Part shown: positions 18,220-27,680 of the stretch, one piece after another
Position numbering within the stretch: position 1 is the first letter of the stretch
Layout of the letters: each line of letters starts with the position of its first letter
Source: Mycolicibacterium elephantis DSM 44368
GTDB lineage: Bacteria; Actinomycetota; Actinomycetes; Mycobacteriales; Mycobacteriaceae
Reading direction: 5' to 3'
Assembly: GCF_004014805.1 (NCBI RefSeq)
Contig: NZ_ATDN01000013.1
Coordinates: 62,001 to 126,000, forward strand
DNA: 64,000 bases
Notes under the pieces: model-generated
What the model saw: the letters and a program-made list of their open reading frames with translations, nothing else
Told to the model about the DNA's origin: nothing
Databases searched by the model: none
Made by a program: the position numbers and the translations under genes

Positions 18220-18839
18220 ACCCCACCGATGCTGATGAAACGCCCGACGAAGCCCACCCAGAGCCCGACGAGTCGTTAGCAGTATCCACAGAAGAAGAGC
18301 CGACAGAACAGACCAGAAAGACAGCTGACCGACGCCGCCCGCCCCGGCTGGGCCGCGGCTGGGCGATCGGGATCTGCACGGCGCTGCTGCTGCTCGCGCT
18401 CGCCGGCGGAGTCGGCGGATACCTCGCGCTGAGGGCGCACCAGGACAACGACGCAACCGCGCGTGCGGAGGCGGCCGCGCTGCAGGCCGCGAAGGATTGC
18501 GTGACCGCCACGCACGCGCCGGACACCGCTGCGATGACCGCGGCGCAGGCCAAGATCATCGAATGTTCGACCGGTGACTTCGCCGTGCAGGCCTCGCTGT
18601 ACAGCGGCGTACTGGTCGACGCGTACCAGGCCGCGAACGTTCAGGTGCAGGTGTCGGATATGCGCGCGGCGGTGGAAAAGCACAACGCCGACGGATCGTT
18701 CGATGTTCTGGTCGCCGTGCGGGTCAAGGTGACCAACTCCGAAACCGCCGACCAGGAGCAGGGTTACCGGCTGCGCGTCCAGATGGCGCCCGACGAGGGC
18801 ACCTACAAAGTCGCCCGATTGGACCAGGTCACATCGTGA
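18189..18839 (+). CDS. mam1A: Mce-associated membrane protein Mam1A (Rv0175-like)
   Basis: A 216-residue protein: acidic Glu/Thr-rich cytosolic head (1-55), one transmembrane helix (about 59-82, WAIGICTALLLLALAGGVGG), then an extracytoplasmic domain in which Mce-associated proteins adopt a small alpha+beta fold. The genes downstream of mce1F in M. tuberculosis (Rv0175-Rv0178) have the same plan and are needed for stability of the complex. The start lies inside the mce1F 3' end; an alternative inside the frame is less likely because the overlap is typical of this operon. Confidence 0.85.
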   Translation: MEGDAGTRQLNPTDADETPDEAHPEPDESLAVSTEEEPTEQTRKTADRRRPPRLGRGWAIGICTALLLLALAGGVGGYLALRAHQDNDATARAEAAALQAAKDCVTATHAPDTAAMTAAQAKIIECSTGDFAVQASLYSGVLVDAYQAANVQVQVSDMRAAVEKHNADGSFDVLVAVRVKVTNSETADQEQGYRLRVQMAPDEGTYKVARLDQVTS

Positions 18840-19828
18840 CCTCATCGACCATGACGCTCGACGACTCCGACCTGCACACTCCGCCCGCCGACGAGGTGGC
18901 CGCGCCACCTTTGGCATCCTGGCCTGCGCGCGCCGGCGCCTTCGCCATCGACGTGCTGCTCGGGCTGGCGGTGGTGGTGACGCTGGCGCTGGTGGCCTGG
19001 ACGGCCCCGCTGCGGGGGTGGCTGTGGTGGGTGTTCACCGTGGCGGCCGCCCTGGTGGTGCTCGTGATGGCGGTGAATCGTCTGGTGTTGCCCGCGGTCA
19101 AGGGATTCAGCCTGGGGCGCGCGCTGTTCGGCATCGCCGTGGTGCACCGGTCCGGCACCCGGGCGGGCGTGTGGCGGTTGTTGGCGCGCGATCTGGCGCA
19201 TCTGCTGGACACCGCGGCGCTGTTCCTCGGCTGGCTGTGGCCGCTGTGGGACCGGCGTCGGCGGACGTTCGCCGACCTGTTGTTGCGCACCGAGGTGCAC
19301 AAGAGCCCGTCCGAGGCCCGCGACGTGCGCCGGCTGACCGCGGGGGTGCTGATCGCGGCCGCGCTGCTGTGCGTGGTGGCGGTCGCGCTGAGCGTCGTGG
19401 TGGTGTACCGCCAGGACCGCGCCATCGAGAACGCTCGCGCGCAGATCACCGAGCAGGGACCGCGGATCGTCGAACAGATGCTGACCTACAAGAAGGACAC
19501 GCTGCAGCAGGATTTCGCGCATGCACAGTCGCTGACCACCGATGCGTACCGCGACCAGTTGATCGCTCAGCAGCAGGCGGTTCAGAACGCCGGCGTGACG
19601 TCCAACGAGTACTGGGCGGTCAGCAGCGCGGTGGTGCCGAACCCGCCGGTCACGCCATCCAGCGCGTCGATGCTGTTGGCGCTGCAGGGTCAGCGCGGCG
19701 ATGACCCCAACAGCCTGAAGTTCATCACCGCGACCGTGCGGGTCAAGTTCGAGAAATCGGACGGGCAGTGGCGCGTTGCTGATCTGACGGTGCTCAAGAA
19801 GCCGCTGACGAGTCCGGAGGGCCAGTGA
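18836..19828 (+). CDS. mam1B: Mce-associated protein Mam1B with RDD domain (Rv0176-like)
   Basis: A 330-residue two-part protein. Residues 28-155 form an RDD-type membrane domain (WPARAGAFAIDVLLGLAVVV, then KGFSLGRALFGIAVVHRSG, WDRRRRTFADLLLRTEV). A further transmembrane helix (about 168-188, AGVLIAAALLCVVAVALSVV) leads to a C-terminal domain like the other Mce-associated proteins (TYKKDTLQQDFAHAQSLTTD ... VRVKFEKSDGQWRVADL). It is therefore an RDD/Mam fusion. Start GTG 18836 overlaps the mam1A stop; ATG 18848 is an alternative. Confidence 0.85.
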   Translation: MTSSTMTLDDSDLHTPPADEVAAPPLASWPARAGAFAIDVLLGLAVVVTLALVAWTAPLRGWLWWVFTVAAALVVLVMAVNRLVLPAVKGFSLGRALFGIAVVHRSGTRAGVWRLLARDLAHLLDTAALFLGWLWPLWDRRRRTFADLLLRTEVHKSPSEARDVRRLTAGVLIAAALLCVVAVALSVVVVYRQDRAIENARAQITEQGPRIVEQMLTYKKDTLQQDFAHAQSLTTDAYRDQLIAQQQAVQNAGVTSNEYWAVSSAVVPNPPVTPSSASMLLALQGQRGDDPNSLKFITATVRVKFEKSDGQWRVADLTVLKKPLTSPEGQ

Positions 19829-20376
19829 GCCCGCGGCGCCGGATCGAGGCCGACGAGCCAGACTTCTTCGAGGTGACGCCCCGGCGGCCCCGCCGGTGGG
19901 GGCTGCCGGTCGTCGCCACGGTGGCGTCGCTGGTGCTGATCGCGATGCTCACGTTGAGCACGCTGTTGTTGGTCAACCATGAGATCGACCGGCGCGCGGC
20001 GGTCAAGGACGCGTTGGCGCTCGGCTATGTCCGCCAGTTCATGACCGAGTACACCTCGCTGGATCCGTTCCACGCCAACGACTATGTGGAGCGGATCCTG
20101 GCCGAGGGCACCGGCGAGTTCGCGGAGATGTTCAACGAGAGGAAGAACGAGATCCTGGTCCAGGTGGCGCGCGCCGAGCCCACCGCCGGCACCGTGGTGG
20201 AGGCCGGGGTGCAGCGCTGGAACGACGACGGCAGCGCCGATGTGCTGGTCGCGACGACGGTGACCTCCCAGTCGCCCGACGGCAAGCAGACGTATGAGAG
20301 CGGAAGCCGTTGGGTCGCAACGGCTATTGAGGAAGGACAGCAGTGGAAGATCAGCCAGCTGATTCAGGTGATCTGA
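19825..20376 (+). CDS. mam1C: Mce-associated membrane protein Mam1C (Rv0177-like)
   Basis: A 183-residue protein from GTG 19825 overlapping the mam1B stop. It has a charged head, one transmembrane helix (about 27-50, LPVVATVASLVLIAMLTLST) and an extracytoplasmic domain ending in GSRWVATAIEEGQQWKISQL, a tail shape shared by Mce-associated proteins. It overlaps mam1D by 34 bases. Confidence 0.83.
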   Translation: MSPRRRIEADEPDFFEVTPRRPRRWGLPVVATVASLVLIAMLTLSTLLLVNHEIDRRAAVKDALALGYVRQFMTEYTSLDPFHANDYVERILAEGTGEFAEMFNERKNEILVQVARAEPTAGTVVEAGVQRWNDDGSADVLVATTVTSQSPDGKQTYESGSRWVATAIEEGQQWKISQLIQVI

Positions 20377-21239
20377 CCACCGACGCGGACGCGGCGGCCG
20401 ATCCGGCGACGCCTGCCCGTCGTCGCCGCTGGTTCATCCTGCGTCGTCGCACCAAAACCGTTGCGCCCGACGAGGTTTCGGCCAAGCCACAGGGCACCGA
20501 GCCGGGACAGGCCAAGCCGGTGCCGCGGGGCAAGGCCGCGCGGGCAGCCAAGATGGAGCCTGTGGAAGCCGAAACGCCTGCGGAGGCCGAGGCTCCCGAG
20601 GCTGCGGAGGCGGAGGCCATCGAGACCGAGGCCGAAGCCGCCGAGGATGAGAGCGCCGAGCCCGCCGAGGCTGAGGCTCCCGAGCAGGAGCCGGCGGCGG
20701 AGCAGGTGCTCGTGCCCCATCGGCCGGCAGGCAAGCGGTTGGCGATCGCGGCGATCGTCGCGGGCGTGTTGTTCGTCGGGGCGGCGGGGTTCGCGGGCGC
20801 GATGCTGCAGCCGTATCTGACCGACCGCGCCACCGTTCAGATCAAGCTCGACGTGGCCCGCACGGCGACCGAAGCGATCACCACGCTCTGGACGTACACG
20901 CCGGAGGACATGGAGAGCCTTCCGGACCGCTCGGCGGGCTATCTGGGCGGCGATTTCGAGCACGAGTACCGCAAGTACATCGACGCGATCGTCGCGCCCA
21001 ACAAGCAGGCCCAGGTCTCCAACACCACCCAGGTGATGGGTGCGGCGGTCGAGACGCTCACCCCGACCGAGGCGACCGCGATCGTCTACACCAACTCGGT
21101 GGCCACCAGCCCGGTGACCAAGAACATCCCGTCGCTGCGCTATCTGTCGTATCGGCTCACGATGAAGCGCGACGATGCGGACTGGTTGATCACCCGCATG
21201 TCCACGGTCACCTCGCTGGACCTGACACCACAGCTGTAG
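20343..21239 (+). CDS. mam1D: Mce-associated membrane protein Mam1D (Rv0178-like)
   Basis: A 298-residue protein from GTG 20343 inside the mam1C end. The cytosolic head (1-130) is dominated by alternating Glu/Ala/Pro (runs such as EAEAPEAAEAEAIETEAEAA) and is probably disordered. A transmembrane helix (about 135-157, LAIAAIVAGVLFVGAAGFAG) is followed by the Mce-associated extracytoplasmic domain ending YRLTMKRDDADWLITRMSTV. This is the last gene of the mce1 operon as it is arranged in M. tuberculosis. Confidence 0.83.
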   Translation: MEDQPADSGDLTTDADAAADPATPARRRRWFILRRRTKTVAPDEVSAKPQGTEPGQAKPVPRGKAARAAKMEPVEAETPAEAEAPEAAEAEAIETEAEAAEDESAEPAEAEAPEQEPAAEQVLVPHRPAGKRLAIAAIVAGVLFVGAAGFAGAMLQPYLTDRATVQIKLDVARTATEAITTLWTYTPEDMESLPDRSAGYLGGDFEHEYRKYIDAIVAPNKQAQVSNTTQVMGAAVETLTPTEATAIVYTNSVATSPVTKNIPSLRYLSYRLTMKRDDADWLITRMSTVTSLDLTPQL

Positions 21240-21255
21240 GCCGGAAGCCTCGACC

Positions 21256-21963
21256 GTGGCTGTCGAATCGCCTGTCTCGCAACGGTTTACGGTCTTGGCA
21301 CTGTTCATGCTCACGTTCGCGACCGGCCTGGTCGACGCGGTCAGCGTGCTGGTCCTCGGGCACGTGTTCGTCGCCAACATGACCGGCAACGTCATCTTCC
21401 TCGGGTTCTGGTTCGTGCCGCACTCGGGTGTGGACGTGACGGCCGCGCTCGTGGCGTTCGTCGCCTTTGTGGCGGGCGCCGTGATCGGCGGCCGGTTGTG
21501 CCGCCACCTCGGCTCGGAGGTCCGGCGCTGGCTGGGGATCACCCTCGGCCTCGAAGTGGTGGCGTTGTCGGTGCTGGCGCTCCTGGCGGGCGCCGGCGTG
21601 CTCGATTACCAGGACGACACCAAGCTGATTCTGATCGCGGGGCTGGCCGTTGTGTTCGGCAACCAGAACGTCACCGGGCGTCAGTTCGGCGTGCAGGAAC
21701 TGTCGACGACGGTGCTGACGTCGACGATCTCGGGTCTCGGCTTCGACAGCAGGCTCGCCGGTGGTAGCGGGGAACGGGAAAAGCTGCGCTACGGCGTGGT
21801 TTTGACGATGTGCGGCGGCGCGGTGGTGGGTGCGACGTTGACGCGGGTCACGGTCGCCCCTGTGATCGGGCTGGCCGCGGCGGTGATCGCCGTCGGCGCC
21901 GCCATCTTCTGGTTCGGTCCCCGACGCGCGACGACCTCGTCGGCGGGCGCACACACGCCGTAG
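21256..21963 (+). CDS. YoaK family (DUF1275) membrane protein
   Basis: A 235-residue protein with about six hydrophobic segments. The family signature appears early: FATGLVDAVSVLVLGHVFVA followed by NMTGNVIFLGF. Further conserved elements are GLAVVFGNQNVTGRQFGVQE and TTVLTSTISGLG. The family has no firmly established biochemical role. It begins at GTG 21256, 16 bases after mam1D, so it may be read through from the mce1 operon, although this is not the M. tuberculosis order. Confidence 0.8.
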   Translation: MAVESPVSQRFTVLALFMLTFATGLVDAVSVLVLGHVFVANMTGNVIFLGFWFVPHSGVDVTAALVAFVAFVAGAVIGGRLCRHLGSEVRRWLGITLGLEVVALSVLALLAGAGVLDYQDDTKLILIAGLAVVFGNQNVTGRQFGVQELSTTVLTSTISGLGFDSRLAGGSGEREKLRYGVVLTMCGGAVVGATLTRVTVAPVIGLAAAVIAVGAAIFWFGPRRATTSSAGAHTP

Positions 21964-22001
21964 TCTGACAACTGCTTCTGCCAGCCGACCGAGGAGAAGA
22001 G

Positions 22002-22832
22002 ATGCCCTCTGTACTGGTCACCGGCGCCTCCCGGGGCATCGGCAAGGCGATCACCGAACATCTGGCCGCCCGTGGGTGGGACGTGATCGCGGGCGTCCGA
22101 TCCCAGCCCGATGCCGAGGCGGTCACCGCGGCCAACCCGCAACGCATATCGGCCGTCATCCTCGACGTCACCGACCCCGAACACATCGATGCGCTGGCGA
22201 CCTCGTTACCGGCCGACCTCGACGCGGTGGTCAACAACGCGGGAATCGCCGTCGCGGGCGCGGTGGAGGCGGTGTCTGTCGAGAATTGGCGAAAGCAGTT
22301 GGAGGTCAACGTCGTCGGTCAGATCGCGGTGACCCAGGAAGTGCTACCCCGGTTGCGGAAGTCACGCGGCCGCATCGTGTTCATTTCGAGCGTCAATGGC
22401 CGGCTCTCGATGCCGCTGATGGGTGCGTACTCGGCGAGCAAGTTCGCATTGGAGGCCGCCGCCGACGCATTGCGGGTGGAGTTGAGCCCGTGGCGCATTC
22501 CGGTGATCGTCGTCGAACCCGCGCAGACCGACACCGACATGTGGCGCACCGCCGACGACATGGTGGCCGAGGTCGAGGCCGGTCTGACGCCGGAGCACCG
22601 TGATCTCTACGCGAAACACATTGCGGGGATGAAGAAGTTCATCCCCATCGCGCAGCGCAGCGCGGTGTCCCCGACGAAGGTGTCCGCCGTCGTCGAGCAG
22701 GCGCTGACCGCCGGGCGGCCCCGGGCGCGCTACGTGGTCGGCCTCGGCCCCAAAGTCCAGGTCGGGTTGATGACAAAGCTGCCGTCCAGGGTCCGTGACC
22801 ACGCGGTACGCCGCGTGTTCGGCCTCCCGTAG
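22002..22832 (+). CDS. Short-chain dehydrogenase/reductase
   Basis: A 276-residue classical SDR. TGASRGIGKAI (cofactor loop, residues 7-17), NNAGIAVAG, VFISSVNGRLS and YSASKFALEAAADALRVELS with the catalytic Tyr-x-x-x-Lys are all present, as is the substrate-side EPAQTDTDM loop. It should oxidise or reduce a hydroxyl/carbonyl with NAD(P)(H); the substrate is unknown. A purine-rich GAGGAGAAGAG precedes the ATG. It is two bases from the next gene, so the two are co-transcribed. Confidence 0.85.
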   Translation: MPSVLVTGASRGIGKAITEHLAARGWDVIAGVRSQPDAEAVTAANPQRISAVILDVTDPEHIDALATSLPADLDAVVNNAGIAVAGAVEAVSVENWRKQLEVNVVGQIAVTQEVLPRLRKSRGRIVFISSVNGRLSMPLMGAYSASKFALEAAADALRVELSPWRIPVIVVEPAQTDTDMWRTADDMVAEVEAGLTPEHRDLYAKHIAGMKKFIPIAQRSAVSPTKVSAVVEQALTAGRPRARYVVGLGPKVQVGLMTKLPSRVRDHAVRRVFGLP

Positions 22833-22834
22833 GC

Positions 22835-23602
22835 ATGCGGCCGTTCAGCAAGCGTCGTGCAGGGGCGCCCCCTGGACTATTTGCTTTCGAAGCCGCTGGG
22901 CTGCAATGGCTTTCAGCTGCACGCGGAGGCGTGCCGTGCGCCAGGGTGTTCGACCACACCGACGACAGCATCACCCTCGAACACCTGCAGACCACCGCAC
23001 CGACCCATACTGCCGCGTACGAGTTCGGTCAGCGGCTGGCATGCACGCACGACGCGGGAGCAGACGGGTTCGGTGCGCCACCGGACGGCTGGCACGGACC
23101 CGGTTACTTCGGTCCGCTGCACCACCCGCTGCCCATGTCCTTGACGCCCCACTCCGCCTGGGGCGTGTTCTATGCCCGAGAACGGCTGCGCCCCATGGCG
23201 AACCGGGCAGACGCGGCACTGGGGGCGACCACGCGCGCAGCCGTCGACGCGGTGATCGCCCGCTGTGAGGCCGGTGATTTCGACGACGACGATCCCCCGG
23301 CGCGGCTGCACGGTGACCTGTGGAGGGGCAACGTGATGTGGACGCGCCGCGGCGCGGTGCTGATCGACCCGGCGGCCGCCGGCGGGCACCGGGAAACCGA
23401 CCTGGCGATGCTGGACCTGTTCGGCTGTCCATTCCTCGGTGCGGTGCTCGACGGCTACCAGTCGCAGCGCCAGCTACGCGACGGGTGGCGCCACCGGCTC
23501 GCGCTACACCAGCTCTATCCGTTGCTGGCGCACGTCGTCATCTTCCGCGGCGGCTACGAGCGCCAGCTCGCACGTGCTGCGGCTGACGCGCTGGCCCTCT
23601 GA
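22835..23602 (+). CDS. Fructosamine kinase family protein
   Basis: A 255-residue aminoglycoside-phosphotransferase-fold kinase. The catalytic loop is RLHGDLWRGNVMWT (about residues 157-170), and the DFG-like metal site is IDPAAAGGHRETDLAMLDLF, the pattern of the fructosamine/ketosamine kinase family (PF03881). These enzymes phosphorylate sugar-derived Amadori adducts on proteins or amines, starting their repair. The N-terminus is short: KRRAGAPPGLFAFEAAGLQW keeps only the ATP-site lysine region. The start ATG 22835 lies two bases after the SDR stop. Confidence 0.8.
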   Translation: MRPFSKRRAGAPPGLFAFEAAGLQWLSAARGGVPCARVFDHTDDSITLEHLQTTAPTHTAAYEFGQRLACTHDAGADGFGAPPDGWHGPGYFGPLHHPLPMSLTPHSAWGVFYARERLRPMANRADAALGATTRAAVDAVIARCEAGDFDDDDPPARLHGDLWRGNVMWTRRGAVLIDPAAAGGHRETDLAMLDLFGCPFLGAVLDGYQSQRQLRDGWRHRLALHQLYPLLAHVVIFRGGYERQLARAAADALAL

Positions 23603-23759
23603 CCACGACGGACAGTCGACGAGTTAGCCATCTGCAAAGCTCGATGCCCACGACCCGGTTTGTTTGCGGAGCGAACGAATTTGCCCAACTCGCCCCGCCG
23701 CGCGCGCTTCATGCTACGGTCTGGCCCAAACCAACGGGGGGCCAGGAGGAACAGTTCAG

Positions 23760-26084
23760 TTGGCTGGCAGACATCAGGCACGCCGAAGGAACGTCAAGAA
23801 GTTCGCCAGAAAGGCCACCGCCCTCAGCGCCGCCACCGCGACGGCAACGGCCCTGATCGGTGTCACCCCCACCCCGGAGGCGACCGCCGCAGCCGAGGTC
23901 CGGGCCGTCGATGCCCAGCTCCTTGCGGCCGTCAACCAGTGGCCGTCGCCGGGCCAGCTCCCCGACGTGACGGCGGGCCTGGGCACGTTCGGTTCCAACG
24001 TCACCCAGACCGTGGTGGACTTCGTCGCGCGTGCGGTGGTCGAGAACCTCAACCTCGCCGCGCTCGCCCGGGCCGCCGGCATGGATCCGGAAAGCCTCCT
24101 CGAGAGGCTGGTGGGCGACCCGAACTTCTTGGTGGACAACGTTCTGGGCGGGCTGCTCGGCGAGATTCCCATCGACCTGTCACCGGTGCTCGACGCGTTG
24201 GTCGGCCAACTCGTCACCAACACGGTGCTGATTCCCGTCCTGCAACTCCTCGGCATCACCGACGCCCAAGGCGTGACAGACCTACTGCGCCTGCTGAACC
24301 TGGTCGGCCTGGACCTCAGCGATCCGCTCAACCTCGGCAACCTCGGTGTCCCGGGGCTGAACGTCGTCACCGCCGGCCCGGTCTTCACCATGTTGAAGCT
24401 GTTCGGCGCCGACCTCGGCTGGGTACCGCCGCTGCCCAACTCGGTGGCCGGCGACATCAACGGCACCGAGTACCTCGAAGTCGGGGCCGTCGGTCTGCTG
24501 ACCACACTGCTCGCCAGGCTGACCCGAACCCTGCCGGGCAACCCGTTGATTCCGCTGCTGGGCAACGTGATCGACGGTCTGCTCGGCGATGTTCTGCCCG
24601 ACGTCGTGCACCTGCGGGTTCCGGTGTCGGTGGGCATCGGGATGGGCGCGTTCGCGATCGCCACCGGTTACGACAAGGTGCTCGCCGATCTGGCAAATCA
24701 GCCCGGCGGGGTGAACTATGCCGGTCTCGATCCCCTGTTGGGCAGCATCACCGTGCTGCCGATGTTGCTGCTGTTGAACCCGGCCCGTCCCAACGGTGGG
24801 GCGTTCGCGCGGTTCTACCCGTTGTTCGACCTGCTCGGCATCAATACCGTCAACCCGCAGACCCAGGTGACCTCCAGCGGGGGATTGGCCCAGTTGCCGC
24901 TCGGCCTGTCGCTCGGCGGTGCGAACATCATCCCGGTGCTGATCGACATCGGCGTCGAGTACCACCCGATGTCGGACCTGGCGGCCTGGCCGAACCCGTT
25001 CTCGCTGCTGAACAACCTGATGGCCGGGATACTGCCGACCTACATGCTTCGGGGCCTCACCCTCGACACGGTGCCCGACCAACTCACCGAACAGATCGGT
25101 GATGCGCTGGAGAACCTCGTCGACGGCAAGCTGGCGCTGAACCTCTACGTCACGCTGCCGTCGGCCACGCAGCCGCTGCTCGAGCCGCTGTACCTGCTCT
25201 CGGACATCATCGCCATCACCACGCTCGGGGCGCTGGGCGTGAACCCCGTTGGAATGCTTGCCAATGCGCTTGCGCCCGCGGTCGAAGCACTCAACAACCT
25301 GGGTTACACCGACGTGGTCCGCAACCCGGACGGGACCTACACCAGGACGCTGACCGAGGGCGCGATTCCGACGCCGTTCCTGTCGTTCCCGTCGGGGATC
25401 AACCCGCTGCAGGTGCCGTTCGACATCCTCAATCTGCTGATCCGCGGATTCCAGAAGGAGTTCTTCAGCGGGAACCCGACTCCGGCCACACCGAACGCGA
25501 TCCTCAACCTGCTCGACTACCTGACCGGCGGAGACCTGCTGGGCGCTTTGCCGTTGAGCGGCCTGAGCGGCCTGCTGAACGACGCCGTCGGCGGCCTGAT
25601 CGGCAACCTGAACCTGCCGGCCATGACGCCACAGTTCGCCGCGCCGGGCGAGCCGGCCGAGACCGTCGCCTCCGGTGCGAGGATGCTGGCGATGTCGCAC
25701 ACCGACGACGACGACGTGGAAGACGAACCACGCTCCGACACAACGGATCCCGAGGTGACCGAGAAGGCTTCTGACGAAGGGACGGAAGAGGCCGCTGAGG
25801 ATCAAGCGCCCGACGTCGACGAGACTTCCGAAGACGAGGATTTCGACGACGAGACACTCGACGAGTCGCTCGACGAGGATTTCGACGAGGACGAGGATTT
25901 CGACGAGTCGCTTGACGAGGATTTCGACGACGACGAGGCGTTCGGCGAGGACGAGTCCGCCGCGCCGAATCTGAGCACCACGAGCACCGACACCGACACC
26001 GACAGCGACAGCGACACGGAATCCACCGGACGGTCCGCCGGTTCAAGCGAATCCAGCGACGGAGCGTCAGGCAAGGCCGCCTGA
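23760..26084 (+). CDS. Large secreted protein with acidic Asp/Glu-rich C-terminal tail, function unknown
   Basis: A 774-residue protein that I cannot assign to a named function. The start is taken as TTG 23760, with AGGAGG at 23746-23751 upstream. It gives a signal peptide with basic head (AGRHQARRRNVKKFARKATA) and a hydrophobic core ending near PEATAAAEV. Residues 40-640 are rich in Leu, Gly, Pro, Asn with phrases such as LGGLLGEIPIDLSPVLDALV and VPVSVGIGMGAFAIATGYDK, resembling the C-terminal region of mycobacterial PE-PPE-domain surface proteins. From about residue 645 the composition switches to a disordered acidic tail with tandem DEDFDE/DESLDED units, then a Thr/Ser/Asp run. It is probably exported and cell-wall or surface associated. 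Confidence 0.75.
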   Translation: MAGRHQARRRNVKKFARKATALSAATATATALIGVTPTPEATAAAEVRAVDAQLLAAVNQWPSPGQLPDVTAGLGTFGSNVTQTVVDFVARAVVENLNLAALARAAGMDPESLLERLVGDPNFLVDNVLGGLLGEIPIDLSPVLDALVGQLVTNTVLIPVLQLLGITDAQGVTDLLRLLNLVGLDLSDPLNLGNLGVPGLNVVTAGPVFTMLKLFGADLGWVPPLPNSVAGDINGTEYLEVGAVGLLTTLLARLTRTLPGNPLIPLLGNVIDGLLGDVLPDVVHLRVPVSVGIGMGAFAIATGYDKVLADLANQPGGVNYAGLDPLLGSITVLPMLLLLNPARPNGGAFARFYPLFDLLGINTVNPQTQVTSSGGLAQLPLGLSLGGANIIPVLIDIGVEYHPMSDLAAWPNPFSLLNNLMAGILPTYMLRGLTLDTVPDQLTEQIGDALENLVDGKLALNLYVTLPSATQPLLEPLYLLSDIIAITTLGALGVNPVGMLANALAPAVEALNNLGYTDVVRNPDGTYTRTLTEGAIPTPFLSFPSGINPLQVPFDILNLLIRGFQKEFFSGNPTPATPNAILNLLDYLTGGDLLGALPLSGLSGLLNDAVGGLIGNLNLPAMTPQFAAPGEPAETVASGARMLAMSHTDDDDVEDEPRSDTTDPEVTEKASDEGTEEAAEDQAPDVDETSEDEDFDDETLDESLDEDFDEDEDFDESLDEDFDDDEAFGEDESAAPNLSTTSTDTDTDSDSDTESTGRSAGSSESSDGASGKAA

Positions 26085-26085
26085 G

Positions 26086-27168
26086 CTAGTTGAACGCGAG
26101 CCAGCTCGGCAGCGCGCGCTCGCGAGAGTCGCACAGCACCTGCCGGGTGTCGCACGACCCGCGCGGGACGCCGGCACCGGCCCACATGCCTCCGGTGTCG
26201 CGGCGCAACACGATCGCCGACGAGCCGCCGCCGTCGAGCAGCACCGCGGTGTCGCTGCCCAGTCCGCGGAACAGATCCTGGATCTGATCGGGTGTGTAAC
26301 TGCCGCCCTGGAACACGTACATCTCGTCCTTGGTCCTGGAGTATGCGATCGCCGTGCGGGCGGCGCTCGGTCCGCCGTCGTTGAGCTGGCTGGTATCGCC
26401 GGGCGACAACAACCCGATTCCGGCGACGGCGACGAAGCGGACGCCCTTCTCGACCAGGTCCTCGACGACCGGCGAGGCGGCGTCGTAGTCGTCCGGGTTC
26501 TTCGGTGCGACGACGAACGGCGCCCCGGCGACCGGAAGGATCATCGTGGACAACGCCTTCCAGTGCTCGTTGCCGCCCGACAGACCCTGCTTGCCCGCAT
26601 AGGCGATGCGGCCGGTGACCGCGGCGTTGGCCCGGCCCATGCCGCTGGTGTTGTCCACATAGGCGCCGAGCGGTGAGGTGCAGCCGGTGGATTTCCACGA
26701 GCCGCCCTTCTGACCCCGCACGTCGAAGAAGTTGGCGTTGATCGCGATCGTGGGCTGGCCGAGCACTTGCCAGGCCTGCAGGGGTGTGAAGATCTCCGAC
26801 GCCTGGACCAGCCCTTCGCCGGTGCGGGCGCGCGGATCTCGTTCACATCGAGCCTGATATCCCCGATGAGTGTCGACGAGCAGGCGCGGTGCGAGCCGCT
26901 TCGAGGCCGCCTTGATGATCATCAGGTGCCCGCCGTTGTTCATCTCATAGGCGTGGCCGGCCGCGTTGACCATCGGCGCGGGGTGACCGCTGCCGAAGTT
27001 GTAGACGAGATAGGACCCTTTCGTGTTGGCGATGGCGTCGGCGAGCAGCTCGCGGGCGCTGGCGGCGTGTGCGGCCGGTGCGGTCGCCGTGGCCGGCACC
27101 GTGGCGCACAGCACCAGCGCTGCCGCCGTCGCCGCGAGACAGCGCACGTTTGCCAAAGGGGTCGACAC
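26086..27168 (-). CDS. Secreted phosphodiester glycosidase family protein
   Basis: A 360-residue protein with a cleavable signal peptide (MSTPLANVRCLAATAAALVL, cleavage expected near AHAASA) and the phosphodiester glycosidase fold related to the enzyme that uncovers N-acetylglucosamine phosphodiesters (PF09992). Visible motifs are TIAINANFFDVRG, NDGGPSAARTAIAYS and the catalytic-type DGGGSSAIVLRRD near the C-terminus. It should act outside the membrane on a sugar phosphodiester, perhaps an envelope glycan, though the substrate is inferred from the family only. Its stop is one base from the convergent secreted-protein gene. Confidence 0.75.
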   Translation of the reverse strand: MSTPLANVRCLAATAAALVLCATVPATATAPAAHAASARELLADAIANTKGSYLVYNFGSGHPAPMVNAAGHAYEMNNGGHLMIIKAASKRLAPRLLVDTHRGYQARCERDPRARTGEGLVQASEIFTPLQAWQVLGQPTIAINANFFDVRGQKGGSWKSTGCTSPLGAYVDNTSGMGRANAAVTGRIAYAGKQGLSGGNEHWKALSTMILPVAGAPFVVAPKNPDDYDAASPVVEDLVEKGVRFVAVAGIGLLSPGDTSQLNDGGPSAARTAIAYSRTKDEMYVFQGGSYTPDQIQDLFRGLGSDTAVLLDGGGSSAIVLRRDTGGMWAGAGVPRGSCDTRQVLCDSRERALPSWLAFN

Positions 27169-27401
27169 AGTGGTCCCTTCCCGGGAGAGCCCTACAACGG
27201 AACAACTGTAATCACACGAGACACACAGCTAACTTGCGTTACAGCTGCATCACAATCTGATCGCGATTTCCTGCTTTGCGCTCTACACCGTCGCGGCCGG
27301 GAGTTCGATGGACGTGTCCAAGACCGATCGAGATTAGGAAGGGTCTGTGCCGGGCACTGTGTTATGACGGCGCACCCGCGCCGACATCGAAGGAGTCAGA
27401 T

Positions 27402-27680
27402 ATGTGGACGATCATCGTTGCTCTCATCGTCGGGGCCATCCTCGGCGTGTTGGCGCGACTAATCCTGCCGGGTAAGCAGAACGTCGGAATGCTGGTCACC
27501 ATCCTGCTGGGCGCGGTCGGCGCGTTGCTCGGTGCGTGGATTTCCAACGCGGCGTTCGGTACCGGCGACAAGATGTTCTCGCCGATTCCGTTCGTGATCG
27601 GGTTGGTTGTCGCGGTCATCCTCATCGGGATCTACGTGGCGATCACCGGCCGCCGTGGAGCGGGAACGCCGCGAACCTGA
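27402..27680 (+). CDS. GlsB/YeaQ/YmgE family small membrane protein
   Basis: A 92-residue protein with three hydrophobic segments: MWTIIVALIVGAILGVLARL, ILPGKQNVGMLVTILLGAVG and PFVIGLVVAVILIGIYVAI. The IxGxLAR-ILPGKQ and glycine-rich pattern is that of the transglycosylase-associated (GlsB/YeaQ) family, small stress-linked membrane proteins without known chemistry. The start is ATG 27402, with AAGGAG at 27390-27395; frames opening earlier lack this site. Confidence 0.82.
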   Translation: MWTIIVALIVGAILGVLARLILPGKQNVGMLVTILLGAVGALLGAWISNAAFGTGDKMFSPIPFVIGLVVAVILIGIYVAITGRRGAGTPRT

